A stretch of DNA of 7,650 nt, from positions 1 through 7,650 of the forward strand of contig CAIXEV010000599.1 in NCBI GenBank assembly GCA_903918555.1. Reading direction: 5' to 3'. Source of the stretch: an uncultured bacterium (GTDB lineage: Bacteria > Planctomycetota > Phycisphaerae > Phycisphaerales > SM1A02). The position numbers were made by a program, and so were the translations under genes. The notes below the pieces were generated by a model. The model worked only from the letters and a program-made list of their open reading frames with translations. It had not been told where the DNA came from and did no database searches. Within the stretch, counting starts at the first letter, position 1. Each line of letters starts with the position of its first letter. Below, in pieces: positions 1-5,415 of the stretch.

Positions 1-1
1 C

Positions 2-493
2 TCAGGTCCACGAACGGGCGGGAGCGGCACGCGCGACCGCAACTTCTCCTTCACGCTCGAGCTCGAGACCCAGTTCACCTACAGGACGGGCGCATCGCAG
101 GCCTTCACTTTCCGCGGCGACGACGATGTGTGGGTGTTCATCAACGGCGGGCTTGTGATCGACATCGGCGGCATCCATGGCCCGCAGCCACAGGTGGTCC
201 ATCTCGACCGCCTCGGACTCGTCGATGGCCAGACCTATCCGCTCAAGCTCTTCTTGGCCGAACGCCGCCCGACAGGCTGCAACTTCCGCATGGCGTCGAA
301 CTTCCCGCTCGCAAGCCCGCTGCCTGCCGCGGCGCCGAGTGATCCGCTCGCCTCGCTCGAGGCCATCGTCGCGCGCAACAACGCCGTGCTCGCCGACCTG
401 CTCGCAGGCCGCTACGCGACGCCCAACGAGATCCGCGCCATCGGCCGCGGCGAGCGCGTGATGCTGCGTGCAGGCCAGCCCGAGAACCCCTGA
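2..493 (+). CDS. Fibro-slime domain protein, C-terminal part (5' end outside window)
   Basis: The frame is open from the window edge to TGA at 491-493, leaving 163 visible residues of a longer protein. Visible residues about 14-103 form the C-terminal half of a fibro-slime domain. They contain a beta-strand pair (NFSFTLELETQFTY), the hallmark GDDDVWVFING at residues 39-49, then LVIDIGGIHG, a QPQVVHLDRLGL strand, and the closing LFLAERRPTGCNFRMASNF. This is a PA14-like beta-sandwich found in secreted or surface proteins of Fibrobacter, planctomycetes, myxobacteria and slime moulds, where adhesion or matrix roles are suspected. A tail of about 60 residues follows, Ala/Leu-rich and probably helical. 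The N-terminal anchor and signal are not visible, so localisation is inferred. It lies 222 bp upstream of the pilin cluster. The large protein at 2540-5374 carries a second, divergent copy of the domain, so this one may also be a pilus- or surface-associated protein. Domain call is firm; function is not. Confidence 0.88.
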   Translation, partial: SGPRTGGSGTRDRNFSFTLELETQFTYRTGASQAFTFRGDDDVWVFINGGLVIDIGGIHGPQPQVVHLDRLGLVDGQTYPLKLFLAERRPTGCNFRMASNFPLASPLPAAAPSDPLASLEAIVARNNAVLADLLAGRYATPNEIRAIGRGERVMLRAGQPENP

Positions 494-499
494 GTTCTC

Positions 500-519
500 A
501 CGCCTGCCCGCACAGGCGT
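500..519 (+). terminator. Stem-loop just after the fibro-slime gene, possible terminator
   Basis: ACGCCTG at 500-506 pairs perfectly with CAGGCGT at 513-519 around a six-base loop, starting 7 nt after the stop codon. No T-tract follows (TTCC only), so this is not a textbook intrinsic terminator. It could be a 3'-end protecting hairpin or a weak terminator separating the upstream gene from the pilin cluster. Confidence 0.35.
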
Positions 520-702
520 TCCAAGGCACCCGATCCTCATCACCCGACACAGGCTGTCCTCGGACGCGCGGCCGTGCTTCCAATCGGGACACCGCGCTCC
601 TCTCGCGGCGCACGAACTCCGATGAACGGGGTACGGAACGGCCTCTCGCCGCGCCGCGCATCTGCAAACGCGGGTTCGCGCGCATCGGCTGACCGTGCCC
701 GT
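520..702. other. Non-coding spacer upstream of the pilin cluster
   Basis: This stretch contains no convincing gene: the short open frames crossing it have atypical, Arg/Pro/Thr-rich translations. It presumably holds the promoter of the pilin cluster, but I find neither a credible -35/-10 pair nor a -24/-12 GG-N10-GC sigma-54 element on the plus strand. Two inverted repeats are visible: 604-610 with 647-653, and 619-624 with 683-688. They cross each other, so they could not both form as simple hairpins. Confidence 0.4.
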
Positions 703-709
703 GAAGGAA
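703..709 (+). promoter_or_regulatory. Shine-Dalgarno site deciding the GTG start at 716
   Basis: GAAGGAA lies 6 nt before GTG at 716. This favours 716 over the in-frame GTGs at 695 and 701, which have no comparable purine-rich site at the right distance. Confidence 0.6.
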
Positions 710-715
710 CCGACC

Positions 716-1180
716 GTGACCACAAGCGCCCGCACCAAGCCTTCCCTCATCCGCCGCGGACTCACCTTCGTCGAGGTCATGATCGCAGCGTCGATCCTCG
801 CGATCGCCGCGATGGCGTCGCTCGAGCTTCTCGCGGCATCCGACGCGACCAGCCTCACGGCACGCCGCCAGGCGCTCGCGGCCATCGAGGGCGAGCGCGC
901 GCTCAGCACCGTCGCCGACATCGTTCGCAAGGGCGGGTCGATCCCGAGCGCGAGTGCGATGTCCGAATCACTCGTCGGCGAGGCGCTCGGCGGCTGCACC
1001 GTCCGCATGACGGGCACGCCCGCCGTCGTCTCATTCACGATTCCAAGCGCGACTCCAGACGGGCCGCCTCGAGTCGTTGACCTTTCGGTCGTCAACCTCG
1101 TCGTCGAGATCCTCGATCCGGCCGGCGAGACCCTGGTCGAGTTCGAGCGCGCCGTCCCTGCTCATTCGGGAGGAAGCTGA
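716..1180 (+). CDS. Minor prepilin, GspI/PilV-like
   Basis: This is a 154-residue prepilin-type protein. The first 15 residues form a basic leader ending in RRG. The predicted prepilin peptidase site is G15|LTFVEVM, with Glu20 at the conserved +5 position, followed by a hydrophobic helix at about residues 21-42 that would sit in the inner membrane before assembly. The helix ends in LELLAASDATSLTARRQALAAIE, where the Arg/Ala-rich continuation resembles the I/PilV type of minor pilin. The remainder (about 60-154) is a small beta-rich head ending in DLSVVNLVVEILDPAGETLVEF. Size and being first in an I-J-H-K-like order fit a GspI/PilV-like role in forming the tip complex. The start is GTG at 716, chosen for its Shine-Dalgarno site; an upstream GTG at 695 would add seven residues. 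The stop is 5 nt before the next start, so the two are probably translationally coupled. The I/PilV assignment rests on the N-terminus, size and position, not on head-domain similarity. Confidence 0.85.
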   Translation: MTTSARTKPSLIRRGLTFVEVMIAASILAIAAMASLELLAASDATSLTARRQALAAIEGERALSTVADIVRKGGSIPSASAMSESLVGEALGGCTVRMTGTPAVVSFTIPSATPDGPPRVVDLSVVNLVVEILDPAGETLVEFERAVPAHSGGS

Positions 1181-1185
1181 GAGCG

Positions 1186-1803
1186 ATGCGCCAACGGCGC
1201 CTCCATTTCAGTTCGTCCCGCCTTCGGGCGGGCTTCACCCTCATCGAGGTCATGTTCGCGACCTTGCTGATGAGCGTGGTCGGCATGGCGATCGTCGGGT
1301 TCATGTCGGCGTTCGCATCGGGCATCCAGACACGAACGACCAACAGCGATCCGCCGCTCGAGGCGTCGCTGGCGACCCGCCGGCTCGCCTCGGTCGCGCC
1401 AGGCTTCTGCTTTGTCCTCCAGGTCAACGGCGCGCGCGCGGCGATCTGGCTGTCCGACTCCGTGCCGAGCCGCATGGTCGACCTCAGCGAGGTCGGCCTC
1501 GTGCGGTTCGACGAGACCAACGGGATGCTTGTGCTCGAGACCATGGATCCGATGGAAATGGCCGTCAATCCGCTTCTCGAGCGGGAACTGGCGTACAGCG
1601 CGAGCACCGACTTCATCGGCGCCATCGAGGACCAGCGCGACGCCGGCCGAACCGTGCGCAGCATCCTCGCCGAAGGTCTCGACGCCGCCCAGTTCTCGAC
1701 GCAGGGCGTGCCTTCCGGCCACGCCGCGATCACCATCACGCTCGAGTCGGGATCCGCGCGCATCGCGCTGAGCCCCGCGTTCCTCGAGGAGCCCGTCCAT
1801 TGA
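1186..1803 (+). CDS. Minor prepilin, GspJ/PilW-like
   Basis: This is a 205-residue prepilin-type protein with a textbook class III signal. A 16-residue basic leader (MRQRRLHFSSSRLRAG) is cut at G16|FTLIEVMF, with Glu21 at +5, and followed by a hydrophobic helix to about residue 43. A roughly 160-residue head follows with alternating beta strands (FCFVLQV, ARAAIWLSD, GMLVLETM, HAAITITLESGSARIALSP). The length and the longer head match GspJ/PilW minor pilins better than the shorter I or H types. GGGAGGAAG at 1168-1176, inside the end of the preceding gene, is its ribosome site for ATG at 1186. The last four bases (TTGA) overlap the start of the next gene, indicating coupled translation and a shared function. 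In the GspI-J-K model this protein would bridge the I-like and K-like subunits at the pseudopilus tip. The single Cys at residue 75 argues against an internal disulfide. Confidence 0.87.
   Translation: MRQRRLHFSSSRLRAGFTLIEVMFATLLMSVVGMAIVGFMSAFASGIQTRTTNSDPPLEASLATRRLASVAPGFCFVLQVNGARAAIWLSDSVPSRMVDLSEVGLVRFDETNGMLVLETMDPMEMAVNPLLERELAYSASTDFIGAIEDQRDAGRTVRSILAEGLDAAQFSTQGVPSGHAAITITLESGSARIALSPAFLEEPVH
1785..1791 (+). promoter_or_regulatory. Shine-Dalgarno site deciding the TTG start at 1800
   Basis: CGAGGAG lies 8 nt before TTG at 1800, inside the end of the preceding gene. It supports TTG at 1800 as the start, giving a leader of normal length. The next in-frame candidate, GTG at 1830, has no such site. 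Confidence 0.6.
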
Positions 1804-2354
1804 AGCTCGCCACGCTCCAGCTCCATCGCGTGCGCCATCAGCTGCAGCGTGCCTTCACGCTCGTCGAGCTGATGGTGGTGGTGGCGCTGCTTGCGATCCT
1901 GGCGACGCTCGTCGCGCCGGGTCTTGTGAATGCCTCGGCGCCGCTGCCGCAGACGATCATCTCGACCATCGAGATCGACATGCGCCGGGCCTGCATCGAG
2001 GCCATCGGACGCCTCGAGCCCGTCTCGGTCGTGTTGAGCGGCGACCGCACCAGCTGGTGGATCGCCACGGTCGCGAGGCCGGACGAGCCGATCCCCGGAA
2101 CGACGAGGATTCTCGGAAATGGCTCGCTTCAGCCGTTCAAGGACTACACGCTTGCCGTCACGGTGAATGGCGAGGATCCATCGCTCGGCGATGCACGGAT
2201 CGTCACCTTCAACACGGTCGGCGCCCGCGACAGCGGCGTCGTGACGCTGCGCCTGATCAACTCGCCGCTGAAGAGCCTGACTTCCACGGACGCCGACACG
2301 GGGCCCCAATGGAGACTCGAATCGGAGCGAACCCGGTTCGACAACGGCAAATGA
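1800..2354 (+). CDS. Minor prepilin, GspH/FimT-like
   Basis: This is a 184-residue prepilin-type protein. The signal reads RVRHQLQRA18|FTLVELMVVVALLAILATLVAP, with Glu23 at +5 and a strong hydrophobic helix at about residues 24-42. The residue before the cleavage site is Ala instead of the near-invariant Gly; some prepilin peptidases tolerate this, though usually with lower efficiency. The C-terminal head includes VTFNTVGARDSGVVTLRL (about 135-152), which matches the pattern of an F-x-x-x-G turn followed by a beta strand near the end of GspH/FimT heads. The start is TTG at 1800, which overlaps the previous stop (TTGA) and has a good Shine-Dalgarno site; the same frame stays open for about 720 bp upstream, but that part is a shadow of the preceding prepilin genes. 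GspH/FimT proteins link the tip complex to the major pilin shaft or, in some systems, bind DNA. Its role here is inferred from family and neighbours. Confidence 0.83.
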   Translation: MKLATLQLHRVRHQLQRAFTLVELMVVVALLAILATLVAPGLVNASAPLPQTIISTIEIDMRRACIEAIGRLEPVSVVLSGDRTSWWIATVARPDEPIPGTTRILGNGSLQPFKDYTLAVTVNGEDPSLGDARIVTFNTVGARDSGVVTLRLINSPLKSLTSTDADTGPQWRLESERTRFDNGK

Positions 2355-2446
2355 AGGATGGCGGCCATTCAATTGAGAGGCGAGGCTTCAGAGGCGAGGC
2401 TTCAGAGGCAAGGCGTGAGAGGCAAGGCTTGAGAGGCAAGGCTTGA
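2351..2446 (+). CDS. Possible small basic ORF (31 codons) overlapping the stop of the H-like gene
   Basis: An ATG at 2351 overlaps the preceding TGA (ATGA) and opens a 31-residue frame running through the 14-bp repeats to TGA at 2444-2446. The predicted peptide is Arg/Glu/Gly-rich (for example ERRGFRGEASEARRERQGL). No Shine-Dalgarno site precedes it, so it would depend on re-initiation. Because the repeat unit is not a multiple of three, the peptide is not itself repetitive. It is most likely chance, and is recorded because of the ATGA overlap. Confidence 0.15.
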   Translation: MKDGGHSIERRGFRGEASEARRERQGLRGKA

Positions 2447-2460
2447 GAGGCAAGGCGTGA
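2377..2460. repeat. Six tandem 14-bp repeats (minisatellite)
   Basis: Six uninterrupted 14-bp units start at 2377, 2391, 2405, 2419, 2433 and 2447, with consensus GAGGC(A/G)AGGC(T/G)T(G/C)A. Three variants occur in the order A-A-B-C-C-B, and copies of the same variant are identical: A is GAGGCGAGGCTTCA, B is GAGGCAAGGCGTGA, C is GAGGCAAGGCTTGA. The bases TTGA at 2373-2376 match the end of variant C, so the array may have been longer. The array lies in the spacer between the H-like prepilin and the large K-like gene. The unit is purine-rich on the plus strand and contains no inverted repeat that would fold within a unit. Confidence 0.93.
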
Positions 2461-2473
2461 GGACTGAGGATTC

Positions 2474-2509
2474 GTCGCGACTGCCCGCGCACCGCGCGCG
2501 CAGCGCGAC
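2474..2509 (+). promoter_or_regulatory. Long GC-rich hairpin in the leader of the large fibro-slime gene
   Basis: GTCGCG at 2474-2479 pairs with CGCGAC at 2504-2509. CTGC at 2481-2484 pairs with GCAG at 2500-2503, with A2480 bulged. CGCGC at 2486-2490 pairs with GCGCG at 2494-2498 across a single C-C mismatch (2485/2499). The loop is ACC. That makes 15 base pairs, nearly all G-C. It begins 14 nt after the tandem repeats and ends 30 nt before the ATG at 2540, leaving the ribosome site (2527-2534) free. No T-tract follows, so intrinsic termination is unlikely. mRNA stabilisation, processing or attenuation between the pilin genes and the large gene are all possible. Confidence 0.55.
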
Positions 2510-2539
2510 CTGAAGGATCGGAACACGAAGGAAACCTCC

Positions 2540-5374
2540 ATGAACACCGCTCGATCGCATCGCTCTGCTCCGCCCGCACCAGCAGCGCAGCCCGGACATC
2601 GTCGCCCGCGCGCGCGCGGCGTGGCCGTGATCCTCGCGCTCGTCGCCGTCGGCGCGGCGGTCGTGCTGTCGCTCGCGCTCGCGTCGACCCGCGACCAAGG
2701 CGCCCTGACGAGCGACAGCGTCGTGCGCGTCGCCGCGGCGCGTTCAGCGTCGGCCGGCTCGCTCGACATCGCGTGCGCGCTGGTCGAACAGCATGGCCTG
2801 TCGGGCTTCGACGGCGTCAGCGCCGCGAGCCCGGTGCTCTTCGCGCCCGTCTCGATCGGCAGCCGCGTCTACTCGGCCGAAGTCCGCGATCTCGCGACGA
2901 ATGATCCGATCGGCAGCGACACGGTCGCGGTCCGCATCCTCGCGAAGGCGCTGTCGGACGGCATCACCCAGACCTCGACCGCCGTCGGTCGTCTGGTGCA
3001 GCACGACACCGTGGTCCGCGCCGATGTCGACCTCTCCGAGTTCGGGCTCCTGTCGACGAGCAGCAATCCGTCGTCGATCCGCTTCACCGAGGGTTCGACG
3101 CTCGGCGTGTGGGCGGCCGCGCCGCTGGCGCAGCTGCGCGAGCCCGTGATGATCGGCTCGAGAGTGCTCAACGACGATGCGGTCGAGATCGGTTCCCAGG
3201 CGCGGCTCCGCGGCTACACCGTGCTGACGCGGGGCGAGTTCCCGGAGACCGACGAGGAAGTCGACACAGCGCTCGCGAGCAAGACCTTTCCCCTGCCGCA
3301 CGAGGTCCATGTCCCCGAGACGCCGCGCCCTGGCCGGTCGGCCTTCTCCTACGAGTACGACCTCGACAGCGCGGTTCCCAGCGACCTGCTGCTCTACCTG
3401 AACCCTCCCGCGCTACCCGATCCGCTGCTTCCGTCGGCGTTCTCCAGCGCGCTTGGAAACATGAACCTCAATGGCGACCTCGACCTGACCGGGGCGGGTT
3501 CGATTCCCGGAACGAGCGGGACGAACGAACTCATCATCGGGGGCTCGAGCGACCCGAGCCTCGCGACCTGGCGCCAGATCGACATCTCCGGCAACCTGAG
3601 CATGGGCAACGGAGACCGCCTCGAGATTCAGACGCCGACCCTGCTGATCGTGCGTGGCGACCTGATCATGAGCGGCGGCGAGATCTCGGTGGCGGAGAAC
3701 ACGCCGTTCACGCTCATCGTCTTCGGAAGCGTCGAGATCGTGAACTCCGACATCCTGCTCGCGCCAAGCTTCACGGAGACCACGGATCCAACCACCTACT
3801 ACGGTGGCGGCGTATCGAAGATCATGATCTACGCCACGATGGACGGCCGCGAGAGCCTGTCGTCCAACACGCCGAGCGGCCGCTCCTTCGATGTCAGGAA
3901 CTCCGACATCCACGCCCAGATCTACGCGCCAAGCCGCCTGCTTCGGTTCGACAGCTCCAGCGACCTGTTCGGCCGCGCGCTCGGCATGGAGATCGAGTTC
4001 TCATCCGACTCGAACTTCTACTACGACCCCGCGCTGAACGAAGGCCGCGGATGGTCGAATCCGACGAGCGGCCTGTGGGCGGACGCCGAGAACCCGCGAT
4101 CCGATGTCATGAAGATCGCCGAGCTGAACGACGCCTCGGTCTCGCTCGGCACGGCCGACGACGGCACCCAGTCGGCGCTGAGCCCCTCCGACTCCGCGGT
4201 CGCGATCGACCCGCCCGGCGGCAGCATCGTTGTTCCGGCGCACACGGCGTTCGTCGGCGGAACTCCGCGCAACTACGACGAGATCATCGAGTCGATCCTC
4301 AGCAATGTGACCGACCCCGACGAGGTCAAGGGCGGCTCGGCACCGAACCGCATCACGCTCGGCGCCATCGTGCGCGACTTCAACGAGCAGCGCAGCCCGA
4401 ACGGACACGCCGACTTCGAGAAGATGCTCAAGATCACGCGGCTCTACCAGCGGATCGTCCAAACGACGCTCGATCAGCGCGGAAAGCCCGTCTTCAGCGG
4501 AAATCCGATGATCAAGTCCACCGCGGTCAAGGAGGGATCCGACGAGATCTGCTGGGCCCTCGCGGTGTCGGGCGATACCGTCGAGTACATCGGCGACGAG
4601 TCCGACGAGAACGATTTCGAGCCCGGCGACGGAGATTCAGGCGACCCCACGGGCAAGCCGGTGAAGAATGGAACCACCTTCTCGGAGTGGTTCGAAGACA
4701 AGCCCGGCGTCAACATGTCGATGCCGGCCGCGGTCGAGTTCGCCAGGAACGGATCGTTCCGCGAGTTCACGGTCACCGAACAGAACAACCCCGTGAAGGG
4801 CTCGCTGTACGGCGATCTGCCGTCGCTCGCTGAAGCGGCCGAGGAGGCGCAGAAGAAGGAGCGGCAGAACGCGATCGAGAACGGAAACTTCACGATGGAG
4901 TTCGCCCTCGGTTTCAAGCGCGACACCTCGCAAAGCGGCGGAAGCCAGACCTTCGTGGTGCACACCACGGGCGACGCGTGGGTCTACATCAACGGCACGC
5001 TCGCGCTCGAGATTGTCTCGAAGGAGGGCAATCCGATGCAGGCCCAGAAGGTGCCGATGGACCGCCTCGCGATAGAGAACAACGCCCACGGCGAGATCCG
5101 CATCTTCTACGCGAACCGCACCAAGGGTCCGCCGCACCTCGAGTTCCGCGGGAACTTCCCGATGTGGCAGGATGTCGAATGGCTGAAGTCGGCGAAGTTC
5201 ACCGAGCCCGATGCGGCGAAGAGCTCGATCGAGCGGGTCGCGCACCGCGCCGAAGCGGCGAAGGAGTCCGGCAACCTCGCGGAGGCGCCGACGATCTACG
5301 CCGAGCGAAGCGGAAACTGGTCGCGCCGCATCGAGCCCGCGGCGGAAGTGGCTTCGGCGAGTCCAAACCCGTGA
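2540..5374 (+). CDS. Large GspK/PilX-like minor pilin with beta-helix region and C-terminal fibro-slime domain
   Basis: This is a 944-residue protein. A proline- and arginine-rich basic leader (1-27, ending RPRARG) precedes a single hydrophobic helix, VAVILALVAVGAAVVLSLAL (28-47). This resembles GspK/PilX minor pilins in its RG|VA-type junction and in lacking Glu at +5, a trait of subunits placed at the tip. Residues about 60-345 are not recognised. Residues about 307-494 form a repetitive strand-turn region (ISGNLSMGNG, LLIVRGDLIMSGGEISV, LIVFGSVEIVNSDILLA, then IHAQIYAPS and SNFYYDPAL), like the beta-helix/bactofilin-like domain often found C-terminal in PilX-like proteins. Residues about 604-875 are a fibro-slime domain: ITLGAIVRDFNEQ with HADFEKM, IVQTTLDQRGKPVFSG, FSEWFEDKPGVNMSM, VVHTTGDAWVYINGTLALEI and IRIFYANR to GNFPMW. 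The usual GDDDVWVF motif is reduced to TGDAWVY. AAGGA at 2528-2532 supports ATG at 2540. It is probably the exposed tip or adhesive subunit made with the three prepilins upstream. Domains are well supported; tip location and adhesion are inferred. Confidence 0.88.
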   Translation: MNTARSHRSAPPAPAAQPGHRRPRARGVAVILALVAVGAAVVLSLALASTRDQGALTSDSVVRVAAARSASAGSLDIACALVEQHGLSGFDGVSAASPVLFAPVSIGSRVYSAEVRDLATNDPIGSDTVAVRILAKALSDGITQTSTAVGRLVQHDTVVRADVDLSEFGLLSTSSNPSSIRFTEGSTLGVWAAAPLAQLREPVMIGSRVLNDDAVEIGSQARLRGYTVLTRGEFPETDEEVDTALASKTFPLPHEVHVPETPRPGRSAFSYEYDLDSAVPSDLLLYLNPPALPDPLLPSAFSSALGNMNLNGDLDLTGAGSIPGTSGTNELIIGGSSDPSLATWRQIDISGNLSMGNGDRLEIQTPTLLIVRGDLIMSGGEISVAENTPFTLIVFGSVEIVNSDILLAPSFTETTDPTTYYGGGVSKIMIYATMDGRESLSSNTPSGRSFDVRNSDIHAQIYAPSRLLRFDSSSDLFGRALGMEIEFSSDSNFYYDPALNEGRGWSNPTSGLWADAENPRSDVMKIAELNDASVSLGTADDGTQSALSPSDSAVAIDPPGGSIVVPAHTAFVGGTPRNYDEIIESILSNVTDPDEVKGGSAPNRITLGAIVRDFNEQRSPNGHADFEKMLKITRLYQRIVQTTLDQRGKPVFSGNPMIKSTAVKEGSDEICWALAVSGDTVEYIGDESDENDFEPGDGDSGDPTGKPVKNGTTFSEWFEDKPGVNMSMPAAVEFARNGSFREFTVTEQNNPVKGSLYGDLPSLAEAAEEAQKKERQNAIENGNFTMEFALGFKRDTSQSGGSQTFVVHTTGDAWVYINGTLALEIVSKEGNPMQAQKVPMDRLAIENNAHGEIRIFYANRTKGPPHLEFRGNFPMWQDVEWLKSAKFTEPDAAKSSIERVAHRAEAAKESGNLAEAPTIYAERSGNWSRRIEPAAEVASASPNP

Positions 5375-5395
5375 GGCCGGCTGGCCGCGGCGAGG

Positions 5396-5415
5396 ACGGG
5401 CTCAGCGCAGCCCGT
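5396..5415. terminator. Hairpin between convergent genes, possible bidirectional terminator
   Basis: ACGGGCT at 5396-5402 pairs perfectly with AGCCCGT at 5409-5415 around a six-base loop. It lies 21 nt after the stop of the large plus-strand gene and overlaps the last codons of the minus-strand response regulator gene. Neither side has a T-tract. The position between tail-to-tail genes suits a transcription stop, but the stem is short and partly coding. Confidence 0.3.

Noticed and set aside
604..688. Crossing inverted repeats (604-610 with 647-653; 619-624 with 683-688) suggesting a pseudoknot or riboswitch
   Set aside because: Arms of 6-7 bp with loops of 36 and 58 nt are expected by chance in such GC-rich DNA, and no known riboswitch core is visible.
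494..715. Sigma-54 promoter for the pilin cluster
   Set aside because: Several GG dinucleotides were tested for GC ten bases later in a TGGCAC/TTGC context; none gave a credible match.
1077..1799. Upstream in-frame extension of the H-like prepilin
   Set aside because: This extension overlaps the I- and J-like genes in another frame, is Arg-rich, and would bury the prepilin signal in mid-protein; TTG at 1800 has a proper ribosome site.
1092..2372. Long open frame on the minus strand opposite the prepilin genes (426 codons)
   Set aside because: It is the antisense shadow of three well-supported prepilin genes in high-GC DNA; its translation is rich in Arg, Ala and Asp with no recognisable domain.
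3109..4833. 574-codon plus-strand frame inside the large fibro-slime gene
   Set aside because: The translation is almost half Arg, Pro, Gly and Ala with no motif, while the overlapping frame carries clear fibro-slime blocks.
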